Shown piece by piece: positions 9,531 through 17,819 of a stretch of DNA of 64,000 nt; position 1 is the first letter of the stretch, and the number at the start of each line of letters is the position of its first letter. Origin of the DNA: Bog-473 sp963717455. GTDB taxonomy: Bacteria; Actinomycetota; Acidimicrobiia; Acidimicrobiales; RAAP-2. The translations under genes were made by a program, and so were the position numbers. Below the pieces are notes generated by a model, which saw only the letters and a program-made list of their open reading frames with translations, was not told the origin of the DNA and made no database searches. Where the stretch lies: positions 5,394,001-5,458,000 of the forward strand of contig OY970336.1 of NCBI GenBank assembly GCA_963717455.1, read 5' to 3'.

Positions 9531-10354
9531 GAGCGCTGAGCGCGCTCGCGCCGGAGCTGGTGAACGATTTCAGGCGCGACGGCTTCGTCGTGGTGCCCGA
9601 TCTGTTGGGGTTCGACGAGCTCGCACGGTTCGGGGCGGCGGTGGACGAGGGCGTTGCCCGGCGAAGCCGGCACGACACCCGAGCACTGGCCGAGAAGACG
9701 CGGTACGAGCAGAGCTTCATCCAGTGCCAGAACCTCTGGGAGGACACTCCCGGCGTCCGTCCGTTGACGTTCCATCCGCGCGTCACCGAGACGGCGGCGC
9801 GCCTGCTCGGCGTCGACGCCATCCGGATCTGGCACGACCAGGCGCTGTACAAGGAGGCCGGCGGGCGGGACACGGACCCGCACCAGGATCATCCGTACTG
9901 GCCCATCGTCGAGACGGACACCATCACGGCGTGGATCCCGCTGGACGGCTCGACCCTTGCCAACGGTGCCATGGGGTACCTGCCGGGGAGCCACCGGCTC
10001 GGCCTGCGCGAGTTCGTCGACATCTTCACCGGGGCGGGCGAGGACCCCCTCGCCCGCCCCGAGCTCGAGGGCGCGGCGCCGGTCTGGGTCGAGATGCCGG
10101 CCGGTTCGGTCGCCTTCCACCACGGCCTCACGTTCCACTTGGCCAAGCCGAACACGACGGGTACGGTCCGTCGGGTGCACACGGCTATCTACTTCGCCGA
10201 CGGGTCGACCCGGGGCGAGGGCCGCTACCCGCACCCCTCGGTGGAGCGAGCGGGGATTGCGCTGGGGGCGGTCATCGCGAGCGACGTGACGCCCATCGCC
10301 TGGCCGCTCCCCGATGGCGCGCTGCCGGATCCGCCCGCCGACCCGATCGGATGA
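9527..10354 (+). CDS. Phytanoyl-CoA dioxygenase (PhyH) family protein
   Basis: Predicted Fe(II)/2-oxoglutarate-dependent hydroxylase, 275 residues. The facial triad is visible as His119 and Asp121 in DPHQDHPYW and His204 in GLTFHLAKPN, with an Arg about 11 residues later (TVRRVHT) for 2-oxoglutarate binding. The N-terminus FRRDGFVVVPDLL is typical of PhyH. The start GTG overlaps the deacetylase stop by 4 nt, and the stop overlaps the second PhyH gene. The family hydroxylates acyl-CoAs, alkaloids or other lipophilic substrates; this one's substrate is not evident. Confidence 0.9.
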   Translation: MRALSALAPELVNDFRRDGFVVVPDLLGFDELARFGAAVDEGVARRSRHDTRALAEKTRYEQSFIQCQNLWEDTPGVRPLTFHPRVTETAARLLGVDAIRIWHDQALYKEAGGRDTDPHQDHPYWPIVETDTITAWIPLDGSTLANGAMGYLPGSHRLGLREFVDIFTGAGEDPLARPELEGAAPVWVEMPAGSVAFHHGLTFHLAKPNTTGTVRRVHTAIYFADGSTRGEGRYPHPSVERAGIALGAVIASDVTPIAWPLPDGALPDPPADPIG

Positions 10355-11145
10355 GCCGCGTGCTGACGGCGGAGCAGCGCGCGGCACGGGGCGAGCGGGG
10401 CTTCTTCCGCATCGCGGGCTTCGCCGAGCCTGCCCTGTGCGAGGCCATGCTGGACCGGGTGACGCGCATCGTGCGGCAGCCGGGGCTGGCGAATGCGCTC
10501 GGTGTGAAGCTGGTGCCCGAGAGCAACAAGGCGGGCATGGCGGTGGCGAACCCCGAGGGCGCCATGTCCAAGATCTTCAAGCTGCACCGGGACGGTGTCT
10601 TCGCCGACTTCGCCCACTCCGGCACCGTCGTCGACACGGTGTCCGAGCTGATCGCACCCGACATCGACGTCTTCTTGTCCCAGTTCATCTTCAAGACGAC
10701 CGGTGCCTGGGGGCAGCCCTGGCACCAGGACTCCTTCTACTTCCCCTTCGAGCCGGCGCGGCCCGTCGTCGGCGTGTGGCTCGCCGTGACCGAGGCGACA
10801 CTGACGAACGGCTGCCTGCACGTGCTGCCTGGGTCGCAGACCGAGCCCGTGCACACCCACGTGCCCGACCGTCGGCCAGGGGCGAACTACGGCTACTTCG
10901 AGATCATCGACCACGACATGGCGGCCTCGGAGCCGGTGCTGATGGAGCCAGGCGACCTCTTGGTCTTCGACAGCCACCTCATGCACTGCTCGACGGACAA
11001 CGAGTCCGACGGCATCCGCGCCGCAATGGTGTACCACTACGCCGCCGCGGGCACCGTCGACCACACCGAGGAGCACTTCCCGAGCGTCAACGACTGGGTG
11101 CCGGCACGGCGCGACGGATTGCTGACCGCACGGCAGCCGGCGTGA
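10351..11145 (+). CDS. Second phytanoyl-CoA dioxygenase family protein
   Basis: 264 residues, only distantly similar to its neighbour. The iron ligands are His125 and Asp127 in QPWHQDSFYF and His212 in SHLMHCSTDN, with Arg about residue 223 (DGIRAAM) for the co-substrate. The double-stranded beta-helix region LTNGCLHVLPGSQ is also conserved. Its ATG overlaps the preceding stop (ATGA). Two consecutive PhyH enzymes suggest two hydroxylations of one substrate, or a heteromer; this is inference. Confidence 0.9.
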   Translation: MSRVLTAEQRAARGERGFFRIAGFAEPALCEAMLDRVTRIVRQPGLANALGVKLVPESNKAGMAVANPEGAMSKIFKLHRDGVFADFAHSGTVVDTVSELIAPDIDVFLSQFIFKTTGAWGQPWHQDSFYFPFEPARPVVGVWLAVTEATLTNGCLHVLPGSQTEPVHTHVPDRRPGANYGYFEIIDHDMAASEPVLMEPGDLLVFDSHLMHCSTDNESDGIRAAMVYHYAAAGTVDHTEEHFPSVNDWVPARRDGLLTARQPA

Positions 11146-11158
11146 ACACGGGGGCACG

Positions 11159-12196
11159 GTGGCGCTGAAGTTCGACGCCATGTTGCCGGCGCAACCCCTG
11201 CGCCAGGCGGGCGACCTCGGAGCTCGGGCGGCCGCGGCCGGGCTGTCGGGGCTCGTGGTCACGGAGGCGGGCCGCACGGCGTACCTGACGTGTGGCGCGC
11301 TGGCGGTGGCGGCCGACATCGACGTCCTGACCGGCATCGCAGTCGCGTTCCCCCGCAGCCCGATGGTGACCGCCGCCGTGGCGTGGGAACTGGCCGAGGC
11401 CAGTCGCGGTCGTTTCCGCCTGGGCCTGGGCGCCCAGGTGCGCGCCCACATCACCCGGCGCTATGGAGCCGACTACGACCCGCCGGGCCCCCGCATGCGC
11501 GAGTACGTGCTCGCCGTCAAGGAGATCTTCGAGTCCTTCCGCACCGGGTCACCGCTGGCGGTCGAGGGCGAGTTCTACGCGCTGTCCCTTCTCCCCCCGA
11601 TGTGGACGCCGGGGGCGATCGATTTTCCGGACCCGCCGATCGACGTAGCCGCGGTCAACCCCTGGATGCTCCGCATGGTCGGACAGGTAGCCGACGGTGT
11701 CCACGTGCACCCGCTCAACAATACGACGTACCTACGCGAGACGGTGCTGCCCGAACTGGGCGCGGGTGCCGCCCGCTCGGGGCGCAGCGTCGACGACCTC
11801 GAGGTGATCGTGCCCGCATTCCTCTGCGTGGGCGACACCGAGGAGGAGCAACGCGTCTGGCGGGAGAGGGCGCGGGTCCAGATCGCCTTCTACGGGTCCA
11901 CGCCCAACTACGCCTTCATCTTCGAACAACTGGACCGGGAGGGGACGACCGAGCGGATCCGGGAGCGCCAGCAGGCTGGCGACGTCCCAGGTATGGCGGC
12001 GGTGATCGACGACGACCTGCTCGAGCAGTTCACGACGACGGGCACCTGGGACGACATTGCGGACGTGATCGTGTCGAAGTACGGCGGCATGGCCACGCGT
12101 GTCGTCAGCTACTTCACCGGTTCGGACGTGGTGAGCGATCCCGAGGCATTCGAACGCTGGGGCGAGCTCGCCCGCCAGGTCACCGCCTCCGACTGA
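11159..12196 (+). CDS. LLM-class F420-dependent oxidoreductase (TIGR03617-like)
   Basis: Luciferase-like TIM-barrel oxidoreductase, 345 residues, of the subgroup whose members start MKFDAMLP.QPL. Seen here are LKFDAMLPAQPLR, TGIAVAFPRSPM, RFRLGLGAQVRAHITRRYG, PGPRMREYVLAVKEI and the late STPNYAFIFEQL and KYGGMATRVVSY. Members of this group use F420 or flavin to oxidise alcohols or reduce enones. It starts at GTG 11159, 13 nt after the second PhyH gene, and closes the deacetylase-dioxygenase unit. A paralogue is encoded at 30478-31485. Confidence 0.9.
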   Translation: MALKFDAMLPAQPLRQAGDLGARAAAAGLSGLVVTEAGRTAYLTCGALAVAADIDVLTGIAVAFPRSPMVTAAVAWELAEASRGRFRLGLGAQVRAHITRRYGADYDPPGPRMREYVLAVKEIFESFRTGSPLAVEGEFYALSLLPPMWTPGAIDFPDPPIDVAAVNPWMLRMVGQVADGVHVHPLNNTTYLRETVLPELGAGAARSGRSVDDLEVIVPAFLCVGDTEEEQRVWRERARVQIAFYGSTPNYAFIFEQLDREGTTERIRERQQAGDVPGMAAVIDDDLLEQFTTTGTWDDIADVIVSKYGGMATRVVSYFTGSDVVSDPEAFERWGELARQVTASD

Positions 12197-12207
12197 CCGA
12201 TCGGTCA
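12194..12207. repeat. 14-bp perfect palindrome containing both convergent stop codons
   Basis: TGACCGATCGGTCA. Its first TGA is the stop of the LLM gene on the plus strand and its last three bases are the stop of the DUF2510 gene on the minus strand. It has no loop and no T-run, so it is not a textbook terminator. It may act as a bidirectional junction signal or reflect simple selection for compactness. Confidence 0.6.
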
Positions 12208-12699
12208 TGGGCGACGGCGGAACAGCCCGCGCCTGGGCTTCTCGGCCTGCTCGGTCTCGTCAGGCTCCTCGGCGGCCAGGGCGGCGTTGAGCTCTGCGAA
12301 CGCCTCGTCGTCACTGCCGTCTTCGTCGGAGGGATCCGCAACCGGCTCCGCGTCCTTGAGGTCGTCGTCGCCCACGCTGGCCTCCGCCACGGCTTCCGTA
12401 TCGGCGTCGGCGTAGACGTCGCGGTCCTCGGGTGGTCGACGCGATGGCTCGGCTGAGGGTCTCGCCGGCGGCGCAGCGCCGTCGGTGCGGTCGAACATTG
12501 TCGAGAGCCGGTCTTCCACCGCGTCGATGTCGGCGGTGGCGGCGGCGAGAGCCCGCTGGAGCTCAGGGACGTGCTCAGGCAGGTGCAGCGAGCGGGACTT
12601 CCCGGCCGGGCGCACACGGTCGGTCCAGGCGGACCCGCTCCAGTAGCGCTCCTGGGCCTCGTCCTCGGGGTCGGGAAGCCACCCGGGGCCGTTGTCCAT
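12205..12699 (-). CDS. DUF2510 domain protein with acidic low-complexity tail
   Basis: 164 residues. The N-terminus carries the DUF2510 pattern, WLPDPEDEAQERYWSGSAWTDR, a short domain common in actinobacterial cell-envelope and signalling proteins. The remainder is rich in Asp, Glu, Ala and Pro with no membrane segment, and ends in a basic GLFRRRP. The start at 12699 is supported by GGAGGA 4 nt upstream. The same frame stays open far upstream, but that is antisense to the ligase gene and is not coding. Function unknown. Confidence 0.8.
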   Translation of the reverse strand: MDNGPGWLPDPEDEAQERYWSGSAWTDRVRPAGKSRSLHLPEHVPELQRALAAATADIDAVEDRLSTMFDRTDGAAPPARPSAEPSRRPPEDRDVYADADTEAVAEASVGDDDLKDAEPVADPSDEDGSDDEAFAELNAALAAEEPDETEQAEKPRRGLFRRRP

Positions 12700-12885
12700 T
12701 GGTCCTCCTCCGATCCACGCGGGATCCCCCGGGGCCAGTTTCGCACGCGAAAATCGCTCGGTGTGCGGCGGCCCCCTGTGCGGCAGTAGAAATGGCCGTC
12801 CGCCGGTGTCGTGAGGGGCAGAAGAGGGCGGCCGATATCCTGAATTGCCCCTAGTCGGGGGACGAGAGAGTGAGGAAGGACTGAG

Positions 12886-13197
12886 GTGGCGATCCAATTG
12901 AAGGCAGGGACGAGGCTGCGCAGCGCAACCGACGCCTGCGAGGTCGTGGTGGTCCGGGCACCCGCCGAGACAGTCGACCTGCGCTGTGGGGGGCACGCCT
13001 TTCTGGCGGTTGACGCCGAGGTCACGCCGCAGAGCATCGAGGCGGGCTTCGACCAGGGGACGCAATTGGGCAAGCGGTACAGCGACGACGAGCTCGGCCT
13101 CGAGGTCCTGTGCACCAAGGCCGGCGAGGGATCGATCTCGGTGGGCGGGACGCTCCTGGAGGTCAAGGGCGCCAAGCCGCTTCCCGCTTCGGACTGA
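12886..13197 (+). CDS. Conserved-looking small protein of unknown function
   Basis: 103 residues, GTG start at 12886 after a GGAAGG-containing leader. It has no signal peptide or membrane segment. It contains two Cys (CEVVVV, LRCGGH) plus one near LEVLCTK, and reads like a small beta-rich domain: TRLRSATDACEVVVVRAP, LGLEVLCTKAGEGSISVGG. It ends 3 nt before the acyl-CoA ligase start, so the two are surely co-transcribed. An accessory or regulatory role for the ligase is an inference from position only. Confidence 0.75.
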   Translation: MAIQLKAGTRLRSATDACEVVVVRAPAETVDLRCGGHAFLAVDAEVTPQSIEAGFDQGTQLGKRYSDDELGLEVLCTKAGEGSISVGGTLLEVKGAKPLPASD

Positions 13198-13200
13198 CGT

Positions 13201-14706
13201 ATGAACATCGCCATGCTGCTCGAGATGGCGGCCGAGGGAGACCCCGAGCGCGTCGTCCTCGGCTCCCATGACGGCGGCACCACCGCCGCCGAGCTCCTCG
13301 GGCGCGCGAGGCGGGCCGCCGTCTACTTCGAGAAGAGCGGTGCCGAGGTGGTGGGCTACTTCGGGGTGAATTCCGACCTGCTCCCGGTTGCGCTCTTCGG
13401 GGCGGCGCTGGCGGGAGTGCCGTTCACGCCGATCAACTATCGAGCGCCCGACGAGCAGCTGACAGGCATCCTCGGGCGCGTGCCGGGCGGGCTGATGATC
13501 GCGGACGACGACGAAGTGGAACGGCTGCGCGCATGCGGCGCCGCCACTGTCGTGACGAAGGGCGAGTTTGCGTCGGCGATCGCCGAGCCGTTGACCGGGG
13601 AACATCCCTTCGTCGACCCCGAAGAGATCGCCGTGCTCCTCTTCACGAGCGGGACGACGTCGGAGCCCAAGGCGGCGGTCTTGCGCCACCGGCATCTCGT
13701 CTCCTACATCATCTCCAGCGTCGAGTTCCTCGGCTGTTCGTCCGAGGAGGCGCAGCTGATCTGCGTGCCGCCGTACCACATTGCCGGGATCGCGGCCGTG
13801 TTGAGCTCCCTGTATGCGGGGCGTCGCATCATGTACCTGCCGTCCTTCGACGCGGCGTCGTGGGTACGGTTGGCAGTGGACGAGCGGATCACGCACGCCA
13901 TGGTGGTGCCGACGATGCTGGGGCGGATCCTGGCGGCGGTCGAGGACGCGGGCGTGGAGCCGCCGGCACTGCGACACTTGTCCTACGGGGGTGGGCGGAT
14001 GCCGCTCGAGCTCGTCGAGCGCACGCTGCGTGACATGCCCCACGTCGACCTCGTCAACGCCTACGGGCTGACCGAGACGAGCTCGACGATCGCCATGCTG
14101 ACCCCTGACGATCACCGCGAGGCATTCGCCAGCGACGACCCCTTGGTGCGGGCGCGGCTGGGGTCGGTGGGACGCCCTCTTCCCTCGTTGGAGGTCGAGG
14201 TGCACGGCGCCGACGACGCCGTGCTGCCGCCGGGCGAGAAGGGCGAGATCTGGGTGCGCGGTGAGCAGGTGGCCGGCGAGTACGTCGGGAACAACGTGCT
14301 GACCGAGGACGGGTGGTTCCGCACGCGCGATGCCGGCTGGTTCGATTCTGAGGGCTTCTTGTACATCGACGGGCGGTTGGACGACGTGATCGTGCGGGGT
14401 GCGGAGAACATCTCGCCGGGTGAGGTGGAAGAGGTGCTCATGGCGCACGGGGCCGTGTCCGAGGCCGCCGTCATCGGCATCCCCGACGCCGAGTGGGGCG
14501 AGGCGGTGGCGGCCGTGGTGGTGCTGCACCCCGGCGCGGCGGCCACGGAGGCCGAGCTGCAGGACTGGGTACGCGCCCGGTTGCGCTCGACCAAGATGCC
14601 CTGCGTCGTGGAGTTCCGCGACGAGCTGCCGTACTCGCCGACCGGGAAGTTGTTGCGTCGGGTGCTCCGGGACGAGCTCGCGGATGCGGTGGGCGGGACT
14701 TCGTAG
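13201..14706 (+). CDS. Class I adenylate-forming acyl-CoA ligase (FadD-like)
   Basis: Activates a carboxylic acid to its CoA thioester through an acyl-AMP, 501 residues. Motifs in order are the P-loop LLFTSGTTSEPKAAVLRH (about 141-158), YGLTETSST (about 284), the DAGWFDSEGFLYIDGRLDDVI hinge region, GAENISPGEVEEVL, and the C-terminal catalytic Lys in YSPTGKLLRR. The protein is slightly shorter than most FadD enzymes. It begins 3 nt after the 103-residue gene. The following 200 bp up to the transporter promoter contains no gene. Confidence 0.92.
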   Translation: MNIAMLLEMAAEGDPERVVLGSHDGGTTAAELLGRARRAAVYFEKSGAEVVGYFGVNSDLLPVALFGAALAGVPFTPINYRAPDEQLTGILGRVPGGLMIADDDEVERLRACGAATVVTKGEFASAIAEPLTGEHPFVDPEEIAVLLFTSGTTSEPKAAVLRHRHLVSYIISSVEFLGCSSEEAQLICVPPYHIAGIAAVLSSLYAGRRIMYLPSFDAASWVRLAVDERITHAMVVPTMLGRILAAVEDAGVEPPALRHLSYGGGRMPLELVERTLRDMPHVDLVNAYGLTETSSTIAMLTPDDHREAFASDDPLVRARLGSVGRPLPSLEVEVHGADDAVLPPGEKGEIWVRGEQVAGEYVGNNVLTEDGWFRTRDAGWFDSEGFLYIDGRLDDVIVRGAENISPGEVEEVLMAHGAVSEAAVIGIPDAEWGEAVAAVVVLHPGAAATEAELQDWVRARLRSTKMPCVVEFRDELPYSPTGKLLRRVLRDELADAVGGTS

Positions 14707-14872
14707 GGCGCGGTCGGTTCTGGGAGAGCCTTCCGGGGCCCCTCTGGCTCTCTCCTGTCGAACCTGGTGCCCGCGATGGCGGCGGCGCAGCGGTGCGCTC
14801 CCCGACGTCGATCGCCGCCCTCGAGTTCGGTCACTCAGTGGCCCGGCCGGTGCCCCGCCGCCCTGCTTCTGG

Positions 14873-14905
14873 TTGAGGGAGGTACCGGATTAGAGTATCC
14901 TAAAT
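14873..14905 (+). promoter_or_regulatory. Promoter and overlapping palindrome before the Liv transporter
   Basis: TTGAGG (14873-14878), a 17-nt spacer and TATCCT (14896-14901) form a good sigma-70-type promoter. The -10 lies inside an imperfect palindrome, ATTAGAGTATCCTAAAT (14889-14905), related to sites before several other genes in the window. An ATG follows 7 nt after the -10, so the transcript is probably leaderless. Confidence 0.72.
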
Positions 14906-14908
14906 CCA

Positions 14909-14956
14909 ATGACCTGCTCCGGGGGGAGCCGTGTGACGGGCGGCCCAGGACAATGA
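14909..14956 (+). CDS. Short leader ORF 1 upstream of the Liv transporter
   Basis: Fifteen sense codons, MTCSGGSRVTGGPGQ, beginning at the ATG 7 nt after the -10 hexamer. Its stop overlaps the next ATG by 4 nt (ATGA at 14953-14956). If transcription starts at this ATG it would be translated leaderlessly and hand ribosomes to the next ORF. Expression is unproven. Confidence 0.4.
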   Translation: MTCSGGSRVTGGPGQ

Positions 14957-14979
14957 GCCGGCGGGGCCCGGCACGGTGA
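14953..14979 (+). CDS. Short leader ORF 2 upstream of the Liv transporter
   Basis: Eight sense codons, MSRRGPAR, whose stop (14977-14979) overlaps the GTG start of the transporter (GTGA). With leader ORF 1 it makes a chain of two 4-nt overlaps leading into the main gene, which itself has only a weak ribosome site. The arrangement suggests start by translational coupling. Confidence 0.35.
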   Translation: MSRRGPAR

Positions 14980-17819
14980 GCACCTACTTCCAATTCCTCT
15001 TCCTCGGGCTCGGTAACGGCGGCGTGTTCGCCGCCCTGGCGATGGCGCTCGTCGTCACGTACCGCTCGTCTGGAGTGCTCAACTTCGCCACCGGCGCCCA
15101 GGCGCTGTACGCGGCGTACACGTACTCGTTGCTGCGCAACGGGCTGCTGCTGCAGCCCATCCCCGGGCTGAGCCCCACCATCAACCTCGGGACGAACCTC
15201 AGCTTCTGGCCGGCGCTGCTCATCACGCTGGCCATACAGGCGGTGCTCGGCGCGCTGGCCTACCTGCTCATCTTCCGCCCGCTCCGCAACCACCGGCCCG
15301 TCGCCAAGGCGGTCGCCTCCATCGGTCTCATGGGCCTGCTCACCGCCGTCGTCACGTACCAGGTCGGCACGCAGGTGATCCTCGTCAACCCGATCTTCCC
15401 GCAGAACCACGTCAGCTTCCTCGGCGTCGACATCTCCGTCGACCGCCTTCTCCTGGCCGGCACCATCATCGGCCTCGGCATCGTGCTGACTGTCCTCTTC
15501 CGCTTCACGCGCTTCGGCCTGGCCACGCGCGCGTCCGCCGAGACAGAGGTGGGCGCTCTGGTGAGTGGTCTCTCGCCCGACCGCATCGCACTGGTCAACT
15601 GGATCATCAGCTTCGTCGTCTGCGGGCTGGCCGGGATCCTGATCGCCCCCCTGGTCCCGCTCCAACCGGGCACGTACACCTTGTTCATCGTGCCCGCGCT
15701 GGCCGCGGCGGTAGTGGGGCGCTTCCATTCGCTGGGCTGGGCCATCGCGGCCGGCCTGGGCATCGGCATGCTCGAGTCACTCTCGGTCTACGTCAACGGG
15801 GTCCATTCCTGGTTCCCTGCCGGAGCCGGCCAGCTCATCCCGTTGATCCTGGTGCTGGCGGTCCTTACCTTCCGGGGTCAGACGATGCCGAGCCGCGGCA
15901 CCCTGGTACAGGCCACGCTCGGCCGCGCCCCGCGGCCCCACTGGCGGCTCCCGACCGCGGTGATCGGCACGGCGGTCGGGATCGGCGCCATCTACTTCTT
16001 CACCGGCAACGATCGGGCCGCCCTGTACTCCAGCATGATCACCGGGGTCATCACGCTGTCGCTCGTGGTGGTCACCGGGTACACCGGTCAGATCTCCCTG
16101 GCGCAGCTCACCTTCGCCGGCGTCTCGGCCTACATCCTGAGCACCTTCGCCTCCTCCTGGGGGATCCCGTTCCCAATCGCACCGATCCTGGCCGCGCTGG
16201 TTGCGGCGGCGGCGGGCGTGTTGATCGGCATCCCGGCGCTGCGGGTGCGCGGTCTGATGCTGGGCGTAGTGACACTGACCTTTGCCGCCGGGGTGGAGGC
16301 CATCTGGTTCAACAACAACTCCGTCGACGGTGGTGCGAGCGGTCTCGCCATCCCGACACCGCGGCTCTTCGGCATGGACCTGAGCATCGGGTCGGGCAAA
16401 GATTTCCCGCGACCGGCCTTCGGGATCCTGTGCCTCGTCGTCCTCGTGCTCGTGGCGCTCGGGATCAGCTGGCTCCGCACCAGCCGGCTGGGCTCGGCCA
16501 TGCTGGCGGTGCGAGCGGACGAGCGATCGGCGGCGGCGGCCGGGATCAACGTGGTCCTGGTCAAGCTGGTCGCCTTCGCCATCGCCGCCTTCATCGCCGG
16601 ATTGGGCGGGTCCCTGCTCGCCTACCAGCTGGGCAACGTGACCTTCCAGGACTTCGACGCCTATCTCGGGCTCGTGACGTTCTCCGTCGTCGTCGTGGCC
16701 GGCATCACCTCGGTCAGCGGCGGCATCCTCGCCGGGATCATCTCGGCCGGTGGCATCCTGGTGGCGCTCATCTCCTCTGGTGTCGGGACCGGCGGCGTCG
16801 ACAACTGGTACGGCGTCGTCGCCGGCATCGGCGTGATCCTCACGGTGATCTTCAACCCTGACGGCATCGTCGGGCCGACGCATCTCTTCTTGGAACAGCG
16901 CCGCGTGCGCGGCGTCATGGCCCGACCAGACGGCGCACTCGTGCCGTCGTTGCGGATGGCCTCCGAAGGGCGAGTCGCCGCGCCGCCCACGGCGCCGGCG
17001 CTGTCACCGATCGCGGTCGAGGCGGGCGATCTCGTCGGGACCGCCGCCGGTGTCGGGACCAACGGGCACACGCATGTGTCCGGGAGCGAAAGAGCCGGAC
17101 CGCTCCTCGACGTCAAGAACCTGACGGTCCGCTACGGCGGCGTCGTCGCCGTAGACGACGTGAGCTTCTGCGTGGAGGAGGGTCAGATCGTTGGATTGAT
17201 CGGTCCCAACGGCGCCGGCAAGACAACCACGATCGATGCCCTCTGCGGCTTCCACGACTACGAGGGCTCCGTCGCGCTCGCCGGACGGGACGTCGCGGGC
17301 TATTCGCCGCACCGGCGGGCAGCGCTGGGCCTCGCCCGCACCTTCCAACTGGCCGGTGTCTCCGACGACCTCACCGTCGAGGAGAACGTCCAGGTGGGTC
17401 AGCACAGGGCGACCACGCACGACCCCGAAGCACTGACGCGGATACTCGATGAGCTCGGCCTGGTGGAGATGCGTGACCTGCAGGTGTCGATGCTCTCGCA
17501 GGGCCAGCGGCAACTCGTCTCGGTGGCCCGCGCGCTGGCCGGCGAGCCCCGCCTCCTCATGCTCGACGAGCCGGCTGCCGGGCTCGACAGCACCGAGAGC
17601 CTGTGGCTGGCCGAACGGCTGCGGGGCGTGCGCGATACGGGCGTCACCATCCTCCTGGTCGACCACGACATGAGCCTGGTGCTGAACCTGTGCGATGCGA
17701 TCGACGTCCTCGACTTCGGCGCGCTGATCGCGACGGGGACTCCGGACCAGATCCGTGGGAACGAACAGGTGTCCACGGCGTACCTGGGCGCAACGCATCA
17801 GCGACTGGTGGCCTCGTGA
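14976..17819 (+). CDS. Fused LivH-LivM permease and LivG ATPase of a branched-chain amino acid-type ABC importer
   Basis: Single 947-residue polypeptide combining three subunits normally made separately. The LivH-type permease is at about 1-300 (LGNGGVFAALAMALVVTYRSSGVLNFATGA at its start), the LivM-type permease at about 325-625 (GYTGQISLAQLTFAGVSAY, VRADERSAAAAGI), a Pro/Ala-rich linker at about 645-705, and the LivG ATPase at about 707-947. The ATPase has GPNGAGKTTTIDALCGF, signature LSQGQRQLVSVARAL and Walker B LLMLDEPAAGLD. It would import amino acids or, as in many actinobacterial catabolic loci, carboxylic or lipid-like substrates. GTGA overlap with livF downstream. Confidence 0.93.
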   Translation: MSTYFQFLFLGLGNGGVFAALAMALVVTYRSSGVLNFATGAQALYAAYTYSLLRNGLLLQPIPGLSPTINLGTNLSFWPALLITLAIQAVLGALAYLLIFRPLRNHRPVAKAVASIGLMGLLTAVVTYQVGTQVILVNPIFPQNHVSFLGVDISVDRLLLAGTIIGLGIVLTVLFRFTRFGLATRASAETEVGALVSGLSPDRIALVNWIISFVVCGLAGILIAPLVPLQPGTYTLFIVPALAAAVVGRFHSLGWAIAAGLGIGMLESLSVYVNGVHSWFPAGAGQLIPLILVLAVLTFRGQTMPSRGTLVQATLGRAPRPHWRLPTAVIGTAVGIGAIYFFTGNDRAALYSSMITGVITLSLVVVTGYTGQISLAQLTFAGVSAYILSTFASSWGIPFPIAPILAALVAAAAGVLIGIPALRVRGLMLGVVTLTFAAGVEAIWFNNNSVDGGASGLAIPTPRLFGMDLSIGSGKDFPRPAFGILCLVVLVLVALGISWLRTSRLGSAMLAVRADERSAAAAGINVVLVKLVAFAIAAFIAGLGGSLLAYQLGNVTFQDFDAYLGLVTFSVVVVAGITSVSGGILAGIISAGGILVALISSGVGTGGVDNWYGVVAGIGVILTVIFNPDGIVGPTHLFLEQRRVRGVMARPDGALVPSLRMASEGRVAAPPTAPALSPIAVEAGDLVGTAAGVGTNGHTHVSGSERAGPLLDVKNLTVRYGGVVAVDDVSFCVEEGQIVGLIGPNGAGKTTTIDALCGFHDYEGSVALAGRDVAGYSPHRRAALGLARTFQLAGVSDDLTVEENVQVGQHRATTHDPEALTRILDELGLVEMRDLQVSMLSQGQRQLVSVARALAGEPRLLMLDEPAAGLDSTESLWLAERLRGVRDTGVTILLVDHDMSLVLNLCDAIDVLDFGALIATGTPDQIRGNEQVSTAYLGATHQRLVAS

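Noticed and set aside
8721..12196. Classical natural-product biosynthetic cluster
   Set aside because: No polyketide, peptide, terpene or RiPP core enzyme is present; deacetylase and dioxygenases alone do not justify the call.
12700..14529. Extension of the DUF2510 frame to about 770 residues on the minus strand
   Set aside because: It is antisense to the acyl-CoA ligase and the 103-residue gene, has no motif, and the strong GGAGGA site fixes the start at 12699.
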